In this document: positions 10,165 through 19,927 of the stretch, in pieces | Layout: the number at the start of each line of letters is the position of its first letter | Position numbering within the stretch: the first letter of the stretch is position 1 | Made by a program: the position numbers and the translations under genes | From: Microcystis wesenbergii NRERC-220 | Lineage (GTDB): Bacteria; Cyanobacteriota; Cyanobacteriia; Cyanobacteriales; Microcystaceae | Assembly (NCBI RefSeq): GCF_032027425.1 | Contig: NZ_JAVSJA010000001.1 | Span: 1,674,001-1,738,000, forward strand | Direction of reading: 5' to 3' | Length of the DNA stretch: 64,000 nt | Notes under the pieces: model-generated | Seen by the model: only the letters and a program-made list of their open reading frames with translations | Database searches by the model: none | What the model was told of the DNA's origin: nothing

Positions 10165-11118
10165 TTAAACAATGGGAGATGGTAAGGAAAGTAACTGTTG
10201 GTGAATCTGCTCGATTAGGGCGAGGATTTGCTGATAATTGTGGTGCAATCCCTGATGATAGAGGTGATTTGCTCCTTGATTTAAATCCGCTAAAGCTGAT
10301 TGATAATAACCCAATTGATGCCGCAGTAATCCCCTTCTAATATAAGCATCGGCATAAAAAGGATCGATGGCAATCGCCCGATTTAAATCGGCGATCGAGC
10401 GGTCGTATTCACCTAATTGGTGAGCGGTACAAGCTAGATTATAGTAGGCTGAGGCGTTATTTTTATTTAACCGGAGAGCTTGATTAAAATCCGCCTTGGC
10501 TGAGGTAAAATTGTGGAGGGCTAAATGAGATAAACCTCGATCATTATAAATAGTGGCTAAAGTGTCGGGTTGCCAGTTAGTAATTTGACGCAAGGATTGA
10601 TTAAAATCGGCTAGGGCAAGGGGATAATTTTTCATGGCCGCCTGAACTAAACCCCGATTATAGTAGGCTTGATAATAGGTGGGTTTTAACCGGATAGTCT
10701 GGTTATAATCGGTCAGCGCCTGTGAATAATCTCCCAAACGATAAAAAGCTAAACCCCGATGGAAATAGGCTAGATAATTATCGGATTGCTGTTGTAAAGA
10801 GCGGGTGCAGTCTTGCCAAGCGTGCAGATAATCCTGCAAATAAATCTGAGTTAAACAGCGATTACTGTAGGCTAGGGCCAAGTTATTTTCCTGTTCCAGC
10901 GACTGATTGAAATCCTGCAAAGCTTGCTGATAATTACCTGCCTCTAGTTGTTCAATTCCCGATCGCAACCAGTAGGATAAATGTACTGATTGAGCCGCTT
11001 TTCCCTGCCGAGGCCATCCCCCCAGCACAAGCGAGCAGAGCAGTGCAACAATAACCAATCCACCGAGGCGAGGAAGAAAATTTTTCAAAACCGTTGACAT
11101 AGGAGTATCTTTGTGCAT
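10165..11118 (-). CDS. Secreted or membrane-anchored TPR protein
   Basis: A 317-residue protein. The first about 40 residues contain a hydrophobic stretch (LGGLVIVALLCSLVLGGW) consistent with a signal peptide. The rest is made of about seven 34-residue TPR units (for example NLALAYSNRCLTQIYLQDYL, YYQAYYNRGLVQAAMKNYPL and ADAYIRRGLLRHQLGYYQSA). It is a probable periplasmic scaffold of unknown partner. Met at residue 7 (position 11100) is an alternative start. No operon partner: upstream lies a repeat-filled gap and downstream a MITE-like element. Confidence 0.78.
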   Translation of the reverse strand: MHKDTPMSTVLKNFLPRLGGLVIVALLCSLVLGGWPRQGKAAQSVHLSYWLRSGIEQLEAGNYQQALQDFNQSLEQENNLALAYSNRCLTQIYLQDYLHAWQDCTRSLQQQSDNYLAYFHRGLAFYRLGDYSQALTDYNQTIRLKPTYYQAYYNRGLVQAAMKNYPLALADFNQSLRQITNWQPDTLATIYNDRGLSHLALHNFTSAKADFNQALRLNKNNASAYYNLACTAHQLGEYDRSIADLNRAIAIDPFYADAYIRRGLLRHQLGYYQSALADLNQGANHLYHQGLHHNYQQILALIEQIHQQLLSLPSPIV

Positions 11119-11204
11119 ATACTCCCAATTCTGAGGAAACTTTCTCGATCGATCAACAGACAGCCTGTCAAACTAAATCCGTTGAATATAGACTACATAT
11201 TAGG

Positions 11205-11372
11205 ACAGGCAAAAGGCAAGAGGCAAAAGGCAAAAGGCAAAAGGCAGACTTCGGCGTGAGCTTTTGTCGAACGCTTTGTTCTCCCCACACCCTACACCCC
11301 ACACCCCACACCCTACACCCCACACCCCACACCCCACACCCCACACCCCACACCCTACACCCCACACCCCAC
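11205..11372. repeat. Two adjacent heptad arrays (AGGCAAA)n and (ACACCCC)n
   Basis: AGGCAAA-type units at about 11205-11245 are followed by some thirteen units of CACACCC/CTACACC at 11280-11372. Both have a 7-bp period. The array makes a false minus-strand reading frame (WGVGCGVWGVGC), rejected as a gene. The rest of 11119-11504 shows nothing else. Confidence 0.88.
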
Positions 11373-11504
11373 AGTCTAGGACTGGTCTATGTCTCTAGAG
11401 GTCAGTCTGCGATAAGCTGATAAAGGAAAGATTGTCACCGAGCAATTATGGTGGCGTTACTCGCTAACGCAGTTGACACCCGATAAATGATACAGGAGTT
11501 ATCT

Positions 11505-12014
11505 ATGGAAACTATTTTTATCCCCCACCTCCTCAAATCTCCTGATCGACAAAGAGTCATCATCATCGATAATTTTATCCCCGATCTAGAAACCTTGACA
11601 CCAGTGCGGGGGACCTTGCTGGTTAGACATGGGGGGAATTTTTTGGAAGTATCGGTGAAAGCAGAAACCATCGTCACCTTAACCTGCGATCGCTGTTTAC
11701 AGCAATATAATCATCGTCTGCAATTAAACACTTCCGAATTAATCTGGCTAGACAAAAATAAAGACTACGATCACTCCTATCCTCTAGAGCGAGAAATAGC
11801 CTACGAAGACCTCTCGGAAACCCTCGATCCTAACGGGGATTTTGACCCGCAAATGTGGTTATACGAGCAGTTGTGTCTAACTTTGCCCCCCCGTCAACTC
11901 TGCGGAGCCAATTGTCAACCACCCGATTTTTTTCTTCCAGAAAATACTGCCATCGATGGTCGTTGGGCCTCCCTAGAATCCTTGAAAAGTCAGTTATCTC
12001 AATCGCAAAATTGA
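11505..12014 (+). CDS. DUF177 (YceD-like) family protein
   Basis: About 169 residues from the ATG at 11505, which has CAGGAG at the right spacing. An in-frame ATG at 11487 is a weaker start because that RBS lies inside it. DUF177 features: TLLVRHGGNFLEVSVKAETI, then the metal-ligand-like TLTCDRCLQQYNH, and near the C-terminus RQLCGANCQPP, giving a C..C / C...C pair set. Bacterial YceD is usually linked to the L32 ribosomal protein gene and plant homologues to 23S rRNA accumulation. Here rpmF is not adjacent. The exact role is unknown; a ribosome-related function is an inference from the family. Confidence 0.8.
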   Translation: METIFIPHLLKSPDRQRVIIIDNFIPDLETLTPVRGTLLVRHGGNFLEVSVKAETIVTLTCDRCLQQYNHRLQLNTSELIWLDKNKDYDHSYPLEREIAYEDLSETLDPNGDFDPQMWLYEQLCLTLPPRQLCGANCQPPDFFLPENTAIDGRWASLESLKSQLSQSQN

Positions 12015-12075
12015 GCCTTGATGCCGATTTTTTTCGGGTTTCGAGCCACGAGAAAAGCGATCGAAACCCGATTCT

Positions 12076-13038
12076 TTACCGGCCCCAAATCTTTTTCAGG
12101 ACAGTTTCGGGAGTAATATCGGCGACTTTTCCCGTATTAGCTTCAATATATCGATGAAGCTCTCCCCCACTCGGTAAAACTCTCTTAGGCAACGAAGGAA
12201 GCAGCAGAGAGAGGGTATAGGTTCCCACGGCCACGGCTAACTGTAAAGGGACACTTTCGGTAGCTAACAATAAATTAGCACCGGCGATCATGGCCGCCAT
12301 TTTACCGATATCGGCCGTTCTGGACACTTTTAAGTTATTATCCATGGCTTTGAGGGCTAAAACCCAATCTTCATCCAGTTCTCCCTGGATTGCGACAATT
12401 GGCAAATCCGGTTGTTGATGGCGAATACCTTGGATAATTTCTAGCCAACTCTCTAGGGGATAAACCGTTTCTAGTCCTTGGCTGATGCTGAGATCGCTAC
12501 CGCCGGCGTAGAGGAGAATATAGCCGCTATCCTTGATATTGAGGCGTTGCTGCTCCATTTGGGCCCAATCGATATCATCGCGATTCAAGGTTAGTTTTAA
12601 AGGTGGACAGGGTGGAGCAATCTTTAACCCTTTGACCAGTGCGTGATAATTATCCGCTAGATAGCCTTCCGTTGGCCGGGGTACTTGTTCCGATAAGAAC
12701 CAGCTGCCATTATTTTCATAGCCTATACGGTTAGGAACACCATTTAACCAGAGTAAAAGGTTGATAGCAGGACGATTAGTGAGACTAATGGCGATTTCGT
12801 ACTCCCGGTCTCGAATTACTCCCAAAATATTTAAATAATCCGCTAATCCGTACTGATCTCGATAGTCAAATAAAAGCACTTCCCTAACCTGGGGACAGAG
12901 ACGATAGGCAGCTTTTGCCCTAGGTTCGACCAAAACATCAATGCTGCTTTGGGGGTAAGTTTGCCGGAGGGTTTCTAGAGTGGGAAAAAACAGCAGTTGA
13001 TCGCTAATTCCTCCCGGTACAAGGGTTAATATTCGCAT
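12076..13038 (-). CDS. Glycosyltransferase family 9 (heptosyltransferase-like)
   Basis: A 320-residue two-domain protein. The N-terminus RILTLVPGGISDQLLFFPTL corresponds to the GT9 start (R-I-L-x-x-x-x-x-G-D). Further motifs are PQSSIDVLVEPRAKAAYRL and PNRIGYENNG. The C-terminal domain has GYILLYAGGSDLSI and DIGKMAAMIAGANLLLATES, the sugar-nucleotide binding side. GT9 enzymes add heptose or related sugars to LPS core. Cyanobacteria lack classical heptose cores, so the acceptor is uncertain. It probably acts on the cytoplasmic face of the inner membrane in envelope glycan synthesis. Confidence 0.82.
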   Translation of the reverse strand: MRILTLVPGGISDQLLFFPTLETLRQTYPQSSIDVLVEPRAKAAYRLCPQVREVLLFDYRDQYGLADYLNILGVIRDREYEIAISLTNRPAINLLLWLNGVPNRIGYENNGSWFLSEQVPRPTEGYLADNYHALVKGLKIAPPCPPLKLTLNRDDIDWAQMEQQRLNIKDSGYILLYAGGSDLSISQGLETVYPLESWLEIIQGIRHQQPDLPIVAIQGELDEDWVLALKAMDNNLKVSRTADIGKMAAMIAGANLLLATESVPLQLAVAVGTYTLSLLLPSLPKRVLPSGGELHRYIEANTGKVADITPETVLKKIWGR

Positions 13039-13169
13039 TTTATCTGGATATACCTGAATCGATCAGCTTAATTCTAGCAGTGTCCCTCGTTATTCACTAA
13101 ATCCGGGCAGCGATGTTTTTTCTCCACAGAATGCGATCGCAGATTCCCTAATTCCCCCTTCCTCTTAAC

Positions 13170-13386
13170 TAGGGTTTGCTGAAAAAGTTTTTCGTGGGGG
13201 CAGGGTGTGGGGTGTAGGGTGTAGGGTGTAGGGTTTTACCGATTTTGAGGTAGTCAGTTACCTAATTTTCAGAGAAAAAGTCCAGGGATTTTCCCCCCGA
13301 TCCCTCCAATGGTAGGCACTTTTTGAGGGAAAAAAAGTCTAAAAGCCTTATCCAACAAAGTTTTTAGATTTATTCAGCAAGTCTTA
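13170..13386. mobile_element. MITE-like element, TAGGGTTTGCTGAA family (copy A)
   Basis: About 217 bp with terminal inverted repeats TAGGGTTTGCTGAAAAA / TTATTCAGCAAGTCTTA. It carries an internal GGGTGTAGGGT heptad array. Its right end overlaps the TAA stop of the M23 peptidase gene. The same element, inverted, lies at 15618-15835. Confidence 0.82.
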
Positions 13387-13986
13387 AGTATTACCGGAAG
13401 GATTAGAACCGTACATAGCATTTAAAACCAAAGCGGGGTCAACGTATTGATTGCCGTACATCAGTCCCCAGTGCAGGTGTGGTCCGGTGGTGCGTCCGGT
13501 CATTCCCACTCTAGCCATACGGGCCCCTGCCGGTATATCCTGACCGAGAGTAAGGACGATTCCTCCTGACCTGTCAATCAAAAAAGTACCACGGCTATCG
13601 GATTGAACCGAACCCATGAGATGACAATAAATATGCGTCCATTGACCGGATTGCATCTTAATCATGGTGCCACAGCCTGTATTATCCGATAATTCGACGA
13701 TTCTGCCGGTCCACCAATTGCGAATATAACTGCCCAAGGGTGCGGCCATATCTAACCCGGCATGAAATTGTTGACTGCCATCCATGGGAGAGAAACGATA
13801 ACCGAAACCGGAGGTATAGGTTTGAAAGTTTTCCACGGGGAAGGAGGCCCCGGCCCAAGCATTTTGAGCTATGAGAGTGGGATTAGCTTTAACGGGGTGT
13901 AAACGGTCAAATCCTAGAGAAATTAACGTGACAAGACAGCTAATTGCTAAAAAACGCAGGAATTTAACAGGCAGATATTTGAGCAT
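13384..13986 (-). CDS. M23-family metallopeptidase (LytM-like)
   Basis: About 200 residues. The ATG at 13986 has GGAG 8 bases upstream; an upstream TTG at 14007 is possible but unlikely. A signal peptide (LKYLPVKFLRFLAISCLVTL) is followed by a short linker and an M23 lysostaphin fold: TSGFGYRFSP, the zinc motif HAGLDMAAPLG (H..D) and the second motif GPHLHWGLMYG (H.H). Zinc ligands are present, so it should be an active peptidoglycan endopeptidase in the periplasm. The stop codon lies inside the terminal repeat of a MITE-like element, so the insertion may have trimmed the C-terminus slightly. Confidence 0.85.
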   Translation of the reverse strand: MLKYLPVKFLRFLAISCLVTLISLGFDRLHPVKANPTLIAQNAWAGASFPVENFQTYTSGFGYRFSPMDGSQQFHAGLDMAAPLGSYIRNWWTGRIVELSDNTGCGTMIKMQSGQWTHIYCHLMGSVQSDSRGTFLIDRSGGIVLTLGQDIPAGARMARVGMTGRTTGPHLHWGLMYGNQYVDPALVLNAMYGSNPSGNT

Positions 13987-14199
13987 GAGACTTACTCCAG
14001 ACACCAAAATTAAATATACCCCAGTTTCCGCTGCCGCTAATTTTACCGGCGGCTTTTAACCGATATTTTAGTTAAGTTTTGAGTTATATTGAGCATTGGT
14101 TAGCGGTTGACAACATTTCCCCTCAGGCTGCCGATTCCCCGACTCCCCCACTTACTTTTTACTTTTTACTGACTCGTAAGTAGGGAGGCACAATTATTT

Positions 14200-14264
14200 G
14201 TAGGATGGGTTAGCGGTAGCGTAACATGATCGGGCGTTGGGTTTCATGCTTCAACCCAACCTAC
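14200..14264. repeat. Palindromic repeat (GTAGGTTGGGTT type)
   Basis: Inverted arms GTAGGATGGGTT / AACCCAACCTAC enclose about 40 bp in the serS leader. This resembles a hairpin repeat common in cyanobacterial genomes. It may fold in the serS mRNA leader; no regulatory role can be read. Confidence 0.55.
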
Positions 14265-14300
14265 GTTCATCTTATATTTAATTCCACCCACCCACTTACC

Positions 14301-15584
14301 ATGTTAGACCTAAAGCAAATTAGAGAAAATCCAGAGGAAGTACAGCAACGCTTAGATAGTCGGGGAGGGAGTTATGATATTGCCCCTATTCTCCAGTTAA
14401 ATCAACAACAGAAGGCTTTAGAGTTAGAACGCAGCAGTTTACAGGCCCGGGGTAACGAAATCGGTAAACTGGTGGGACAAAAAGTGAAAAGTGGCAGCGA
14501 TGTCAACAGTCCCGAAATTTTGGGACTGAAAACAGAAGGAAACGAGATTAAAAGTAAACTAGCTCAATTAGAACCGCAGGAAAAAGCCATTAAAGCGGCC
14601 ATTGACCAAAAAATCTTAGATTTACCCAATTTACCTAGTGAAACCACTCCCATCGGTAAGGATGAACGGGAAAATGTGGAAGTCAGACGCTGGGGAGAGG
14701 AATATAAACCCACCAACCCGAATATTTTGCCTCACTGGGAAATTGGGGAAAAATTGGGCATTTTAGACTTTGAACGGGCAGTAAAGATCGCCCAGAGTCG
14801 TTTTGTTAATCTTATCGCCCTCGGGGCAGCCCTAGAAAGAGCTTTAATTAATTTTATGCTCGATCGCCATATTGTCGCCGGTTATACAGAAGTTTTACCG
14901 CCAATTCTGATTAATAGTGACTCCCTGCGCGGGACGGGACAACTGCCGAAATTTGCGGAAGAAAGCTTTAAATGTCGAGATGATGAGCTTTGGTTAGCAC
15001 CAACGGCAGAAGTACCTGTAACTAACCTCTATCGCGATGAAATCCTCTCATCGGAGCAATTACCGATCAAACACTGTGCCTATACCCCTTGTTTTCGTCG
15101 AGAAGCGGGCAGCTATGGCAAAGATACGAGGGGCTTGATCCGTTTGCATCAATTTAATAAGGTGGAAATGGTCAAAATCGTCCATCCTGACGCTTCTGCT
15201 CAGGAACATGAAAGTTTAGTCGCTAATGCAGAGGCAATCCTGCAAGCTTTACAGTTGCCCTATCGGGTGATTGAATTGTGTAGCGGTGACTTGGGTTTTT
15301 CGGCAGCCAAATGTTATGACTTAGAAGTGTGGCTACCTTCGGCTAATACCTATCGGGAAATTTCCAGTTGTTCTAATTTTAGAGACTTTCAGGCACGACG
15401 GGCAAATATTCGCTTTAAAGAAAAAGGGCAAAAAGGCACTAATTTTGTCCACACCCTCAACGGTTCGGGATTAGCGATCGGTCGTACTATGGCTGCTATC
15501 CTAGAAAATTATCAACAGCCGGACGGGACGGTAAAAGTGCCAGAAGTGCTGCAACCCTATCTAAAACGGGAAGTTATTTGTTAA
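14301..15584 (+). CDS. serS: Seryl-tRNA synthetase
   Basis: A 427-residue class II synthetase that charges tRNA-Ser in the cytoplasm. Start ATG at 14301 ([17 protein letters not shown]), the canonical N-terminus; an earlier in-frame ATG at 14226 lies inside a repeat and is rejected. An N-terminal coiled-coil arm spans about residues 25-105. The catalytic core has GTGQLPKF, the serine-binding TAEVPV, motif 2 [15 protein letters not shown] with [11 protein letters not shown], and motif 3 [18 protein letters not shown]. All motifs and length are normal. Single gene; a MITE-like element follows 33 bp after the stop. Confidence 0.97.
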   Translation: MLDLKQIRENPEEVQQRLDSRGGSYDIAPILQLNQQQKALELERSSLQARGNEIGKLVGQKVKSGSDVNSPEILGLKTEGNEIKSKLAQLEPQEKAIKAAIDQKILDLPNLPSETTPIGKDERENVEVRRWGEEYKPTNPNILPHWEIGEKLGILDFERAVKIAQSRFVNLIALGAALERALINFMLDRHIVAGYTEVLPPILINSDSLRGTGQLPKFAEESFKCRDDELWLAPTAEVPVTNLYRDEILSSEQLPIKHCAYTPCFRREAGSYGKDTRGLIRLHQFNKVEMVKIVHPDASAQEHESLVANAEAILQALQLPYRVIELCSGDLGFSAAKCYDLEVWLPSANTYREISSCSNFRDFQARRANIRFKEKGQKGTNFVHTLNGSGLAIGRTMAAILENYQQPDGTVKVPEVLQPYLKREVIC

Positions 15585-15617
15585 TTTTTGATAAAAATGC
15601 TTGACAAAATCTCTATA

Positions 15618-15835
15618 TAGGGTTTGCTGAATAAATCTAAAAACCTTGTTGGGTAAGACTTTTAGACCTTTTGTCAATCAAAAAGTACCGGATATGGGAG
15701 TGATCAGGGGGAAAATTCAGGTACTTTTTCCCTGAAAATTGGGTAGTTGACCACCTGAAAATCGGTAAAACCCTACACCCCACACCCCACACCCCACACC
15801 CTGCCCCCAAGAAAAACTTTTTGCCGCAAACCCTA
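15618..15835. mobile_element. MITE-like element, TAGGGTTTGCTGAA family (copy B)
   Basis: About 218 bp with ends TAGGGTTTGCTGAATAA and GCCGCAAACCCTA. It is inverted relative to copy A with shared interior (AAATCTAAAAACCTTG, GGTAAAACCCTACACCCC) and flanked by TATA on both sides. It holds a small (CACACCC)n array. Confidence 0.85.
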
Positions 15836-15860
15836 TATAGTGCATTTGAAAGAATTGAAC

Positions 15861-17021
15861 TTAACCCCACTCTAGAATTGCCTGTTTTAAGGCTCCTTCG
15901 GGCAAATTGGCTGGATCAAAAGACTCACCCGCTTCTATTCTGGCTAAAGCTTCAAAAAAAGCCCTCACACCACTGGCAGGCCCCGATGGGTGGTCCATAA
16001 TTCCGGTTCCCGCATTGAGGATAACATTACGTCCGTAATCCCCAAGGACCTGGGGAACAATACCTGGACGAATGCCGGCCGAGGGAACTGGAAAAACGTT
16101 TCTATCGCGCAAAATATCGCGAATTTTGCCCTCCTCCTGGGGATCGAAGGGTAAACTACCGTAAGCGGCGGGATATAGCACCGCATCGGCTCCTGCGTGG
16201 GCCATCATCGTCCCCAAAACCACAGAATAGGCTAATCCCGTATCGCTACCGGCACACATCGCTCCGGCAAAGGCAGGATGGGCGAAAATAGGCACATCGA
16301 TCGCCGGATCACTGGCTAAAGCTTCTAAAACGGAAAAACCGTAGGTAAGAACGTTTAATAACAGGGCATTAGCCCCATGTTTCACCAATAAACGGGCTTT
16401 TCTCTGCAATTCGTCCGCTTTTCCAGTGACATTGACCGCGTAGAGAACATTTCTGCCGGTTTGCTGCCGCACTTCCTCCAAAACCCGACGACAACAATCT
16501 AGGCGCTCGTGGGTGGGAGCCACGGGAAGATCCGCCATGATTTCATCATCTTTAATCACGTCTAAGCCAGCAAAAGCCACTTCTCGCAGGATATCGGCGT
16601 GATCTTGGGCCGATAGTCCTAAAGCGGGTTTAAAAATTGCCATTACTAGAGGTCGATCATAAACCCCCAAACGTTGCCTAATTCCTGTGATTCCCAGCTT
16701 GGCTTTCGTGCCGTAGCTTTCGGGGAGATACACCCCCACCACTTTTCCGGCTCCAGCCATGGAATATTTGCCGAAAATCATGGTTAAAAGACTGGCGATG
16801 TCATTTTCAACGTTTATCTGGGGAAAACGCACCCTAGCCACCTTATAACCGTCGGCTTCCTCCCTGATCCCCACCACTTCCCCTAGGTGTTGTTGCAGCT
16901 GCTGTTGACGATGACTGTGGCGATCGCTCCAAGTGCCAGCGGTTTGACCGATAGCGATCGTTTTTGCCTGTTTTTCGGCATTAATAGCGGTAGGAAAGCG
17001 ATAATCGACAATGATAGTCAT
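15861..17021 (-). CDS. mtnW: RuBisCO-like protein (form IV), DK-MTP-1P enolase type
   Basis: A 386-residue member of the RuBisCO superfamily. Retained active-site elements are IFKPALGLS (Lys at about 131, the Lys175 equivalent) and VIKDDE (Lys157, Asp159, Glu160, the carbamylated Lys and metal ligands), plus HPAFAGAM. The loop-6 Lys region of true RuBisCO is absent and the protein is short for a large subunit, so it should not fix CO2. Microcystis is known to carry such a protein alongside real RuBisCO, acting as 2,3-diketo-5-methylthiopentyl-1-phosphate enolase in methionine salvage. No other salvage genes are nearby. Assignment of the reaction rests on family knowledge. Confidence 0.88.
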   Translation of the reverse strand: MTIIVDYRFPTAINAEKQAKTIAIGQTAGTWSDRHSHRQQQLQQHLGEVVGIREEADGYKVARVRFPQINVENDIASLLTMIFGKYSMAGAGKVVGVYLPESYGTKAKLGITGIRQRLGVYDRPLVMAIFKPALGLSAQDHADILREVAFAGLDVIKDDEIMADLPVAPTHERLDCCRRVLEEVRQQTGRNVLYAVNVTGKADELQRKARLLVKHGANALLLNVLTYGFSVLEALASDPAIDVPIFAHPAFAGAMCAGSDTGLAYSVVLGTMMAHAGADAVLYPAAYGSLPFDPQEEGKIRDILRDRNVFPVPSAGIRPGIVPQVLGDYGRNVILNAGTGIMDHPSGPASGVRAFFEALARIEAGESFDPANLPEGALKQAILEWG

Positions 17022-17368
17022 GAAAAGTCAAAAGCTAAAAAAGGGAGTGGGAATTATAAATTATAAATTATGAATTATGAATTGGGGGGGTGGGGAGATA
17101 GGCAGAAAAAGCTGCCTCTTGCTTATCCTAACCAAGGAGTTAATTGTGTCGGCTCTCCTAGACTGGTTATAGCAAATTAGTAGTTTAAATGAGCCTAACC
17201 CCTTAAATAGCCTGGAATCCAACAAAGCCAAAAGCTTTTTTGATTAAAATTGCTTTTTTGAATTCTGGTGAGCCTTTTGGCAAGGCTTGCGTGGATTATT
17301 TTCTGCTAATATATCATAACTACTCTAGAAGAGCCAAAAGTCTTGACAAATCGCGCCGCTTGATATAA
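17022..17368. other. Gap with a short ATAAATT/ATGAATT heptad repeat
   Basis: About 350 bp without a gene. At 17053-17083 two ATAAATT units are followed by two ATGAATT units, a fourth 7-bp repeat family in this window. Nothing else is recognised. Confidence 0.5.
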
Positions 17369-17597
17369 TTGGGGTTGGCTGAAAAAGTTTGTTGGTGGGG
17401 TCAGGCGGTCGGCAGCGGGCAGGAGGCAGGAGTTTCAGGCTTTGTTGCCCTCCTTTTTTGTACCAATTATGTACTAAAAAAAGGATAATGCAAGGTTTTT
17501 GAAGGTCTCAATCCTATTTTCGCAGCATGAACATCGGATTTTAACAGGTCAAAAGCCTTATTTTCAAAGGGTTTTACCATTATTCAGCCAGCCCTAA
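17369..17597. mobile_element. MITE-like element, TAGGGTTTGCTGAA family (copy C)
   Basis: About 229 bp with diverged ends TTGGGGTTGGCTGAA and TTCAGCCAGCCCTAA. The interior matches copy D in inverted orientation (AAGGATAATGCAAGGTTTTTGAA, CATGAACATCGGATTTTAACAGG in part), a different interior from copies A and B. The stretch 17598-17832 after it holds no supported gene. Confidence 0.8.
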
Positions 17598-17832
17598 TTG
17601 GATTTGGGTGATATCATCTTGCGGAAAGACAGGCAGCGCTACTGTTATAAAGAATATTGGCTCGGCTCTTCTTGTTTCTGTATGGAAGGGAGAAGAATAG
17701 GGGTAATTTTCCAGAAATATATTCTTCAAAGCCTTGCCTAGCAAAACTCGTCCGAATAATAAGCACTGATTATCGCACAAAGTCGAGAGGAGCTAAGTAA
17801 ATTTACCTTAAGATTAATTAATCAATTGGATA

Positions 17833-19737
17833 ATGTATAGAAAACTGGCGAACAAAATCCTTAAATTAGCTAATTGCCTATCTAGATCATCGAAGCGATC
17901 TCTTCTAATTGTCACCGATTGCCTTATTTTTTGTCTGACCATCTATCTAGCCTTCTCTCTCAGGTTTAATCTTAGCCTCGAATATCAGCAAATTAGACCT
18001 TTTTTCGGGGAAATATTCAGCTTAATTGCCATTAAACTTCTAGTTTTCTATCTTAAAGGTATTTACCGTCCCGTACTACGTTATACAGGATTAGAGTTTC
18101 TTTCCTCCGTACTGCAAGCGGTTCTCTATAGTTCAGGGGTTTTAATCAGTCTTGCCTACTTTCAAAGGGATGCCTTTTTGCCGCGTTCAGTCCTGATTAT
18201 CGACGCATTGTTAACCCTAGTATTGGTTATTGGGGTGAGACTGTTGATTCGTTCTGTCTTTCACCGTCTGAATATTTACGTCAGTAGTGTCGATAGGGAA
18301 CCGACAATTGTTATCTATGGTGCCGGGGTTGTGGGTTGTCAATTGGCACGTTCCCTACAAAATGACCCCCACTATCGTTTATTGGCCTTTGTTGATGATA
18401 ATCCCGATTTGCAGCAGCGAGTTATCCAAGGCATTAGGGTTTATCCCCCCTCTCAATTGGCACTACTGCACCAAAAACGGGCCTTTGACTGGGTTATTCT
18501 CGCTATTCCGAATGCAGACAAGACCAGAAAGCGGCAAATCATCGAAAGTCTAGAAACTTTACCCATCGTCATTAAAACCGTCCCTCCCCTCTCAAAAATT
18601 TTATCGGGAGAAGCGGCCATCAATCAGATTCGCAGTGTCGATGTCTCGGAATTATTAGGACGGGAAGAAATTCTACCCCATCCCGAACTTTTGGGAAAAA
18701 ATGTCACGGGTAAAGCGGTGTTAGTCACCGGGGGTGGCGGTTCCATCGGTTCGGAATTATGCCGACAAATCGCCCTCCTCAAGCCAAAATGCTTGGTAAT
18801 CTACGAATTAAACGAGTTTTCCCTCTACAAAATCGATCTCGATTTAAGCGAAAATTATGCCGATTTAGCCAAGTATGCCTATCTAGGCAATGTTCTTGAC
18901 CGCAATCATCTAGACCGAGTCATCCAACAACACCAAATTGAGACAATTTATCACACGGCCGCCTATAAGCACGTTCCCCTTGTGGAAACCAATGCTAGTC
19001 AAGGGATTTACACTAATGTTTGGGGAACCTTAAATGTCGCTCAGACCGCGATCGAGAATTCAGTTAGTAATTTAGTTCTCATTTCCACCGATAAGGCCGT
19101 CAGACCGACTAACATTATGGGGGCCAGCAAACGCTGTGCTGAGTTAGTCGTGCAAGCTTTGGCCGCTTTACCCCATACTTCCACCTGTTGCGCTATCGTC
19201 CGCTTTGGCAATGTTCTTGATAGTAGCGGTTCCGTGGTGCCGCGTTTCCGGGAACAAATCGCCCAACGTAAGAATATTACCCTCACCCATCGCGATATTA
19301 TTCGCTATTTTATGTCTATTCCAGAGGCGGTGCGTTTGGTTATACAAGCGGGAGCCATGGCCCGAGGGGGTGAGGTATTCCTGTTAGATATGGGTGAACC
19401 GGTAAGAATTTACGATTTGGCCCTACAGATGATCCGTTTAAGTGGCTTGGAATTAGGGCAAGATATCGATATTGAAATCACAGGATTAAGACCGGGGGAA
19501 AAACTCTACGAAGAATTATTAATCGATACCGATAAAGCTCGTCCCACCGCTCACCCAAAGATTTTTTGCGCTCATGAACACTTTCTTGCTTGGGACAAAT
19601 TGCGAATCAAATTAGAGCAACTGCTTAATTATATTCAAGTTAATGACCGTCAGGGCTTAGTTAAGTCCCTACAAGATTTAGTTCCCGAATATCAGCCGGC
19701 GCAGCAAATAGCCAGTAATTTGTCAAGTAAAAAGTGA
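17833..19737 (+). CDS. Nucleotide-sugar 4,6-dehydratase, WbpM/CapD/FlaA1-like, membrane
   Basis: A 634-residue inner-membrane enzyme. Four hydrophobic helices lie in residues about 20-135, followed by a first Rossmann domain (VIYGAGVVGCQLARSL, about 155-170), then the SDR catalytic domain (LVTGGGGSIGSELCRQI near 297-313). The catalytic segment is STDKAVRPTNIMGASKR: the usual Tyr of the Y...K pair is Met, as in the WbpM/FlaA1 UDP-GlcNAc 4,6-dehydratase group. Later motifs are RFGNVLDSSGSVVPRF and GLRPGEKLYEELL. Predicted to begin deoxy-amino-sugar synthesis for surface polysaccharide. It stands alone, with mobile DNA just downstream. Substrate inferred. Confidence 0.87.
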   Translation: MYRKLANKILKLANCLSRSSKRSLLIVTDCLIFCLTIYLAFSLRFNLSLEYQQIRPFFGEIFSLIAIKLLVFYLKGIYRPVLRYTGLEFLSSVLQAVLYSSGVLISLAYFQRDAFLPRSVLIIDALLTLVLVIGVRLLIRSVFHRLNIYVSSVDREPTIVIYGAGVVGCQLARSLQNDPHYRLLAFVDDNPDLQQRVIQGIRVYPPSQLALLHQKRAFDWVILAIPNADKTRKRQIIESLETLPIVIKTVPPLSKILSGEAAINQIRSVDVSELLGREEILPHPELLGKNVTGKAVLVTGGGGSIGSELCRQIALLKPKCLVIYELNEFSLYKIDLDLSENYADLAKYAYLGNVLDRNHLDRVIQQHQIETIYHTAAYKHVPLVETNASQGIYTNVWGTLNVAQTAIENSVSNLVLISTDKAVRPTNIMGASKRCAELVVQALAALPHTSTCCAIVRFGNVLDSSGSVVPRFREQIAQRKNITLTHRDIIRYFMSIPEAVRLVIQAGAMARGGEVFLLDMGEPVRIYDLALQMIRLSGLELGQDIDIEITGLRPGEKLYEELLIDTDKARPTAHPKIFCAHEHFLAWDKLRIKLEQLLNYIQVNDRQGLVKSLQDLVPEYQPAQQIASNLSSKK

Positions 19738-19899
19738 AAGAAAGGAGTTTTAGCGAGTGCATCCCACATTTGCAGAAATACCGACAATTAGCAATTATCA
19801 GTGACTCTTAAATTAGTACAAAAATATGAACAATCGCGTGTAAGCATCCCACCGAAAAACTAATGCGCTCCGGGGTTTGGGCCCCAACGGGGGGTTTGG

Positions 19900-19927
19900 G
19901 TAGGGTTGATTCATGAATCAACCCTAC
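19900..19927. repeat. Perfect 28-bp palindrome abutting IS630-type element
   Basis: Arms GTAGGGTTGATTCA / TGAATCAACCCTAC form an uninterrupted perfect palindrome. It lies directly outside the left end of the IS630-type element and may be a dispersed palindromic repeat or the insertion target. Confidence 0.6.

Noticed and set aside
11168-11365. Minus-strand frame of VGCGVWG repeats
   Set aside because: Encoded by the (ACACCCC)n array. No start context and no protein-like composition.
14226-14300. N-terminal extension of serS
   Set aside because: The extra 25 codons fall in a palindromic repeat. The family N-terminus begins at the ATG at 14301.
17580-17780. A 66-residue minus-strand frame ending in a MITE
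   Set aside because: Its last codons are the element's terminal repeat and the body has no recognisable pattern or RBS. It could be a remnant but cannot be supported.
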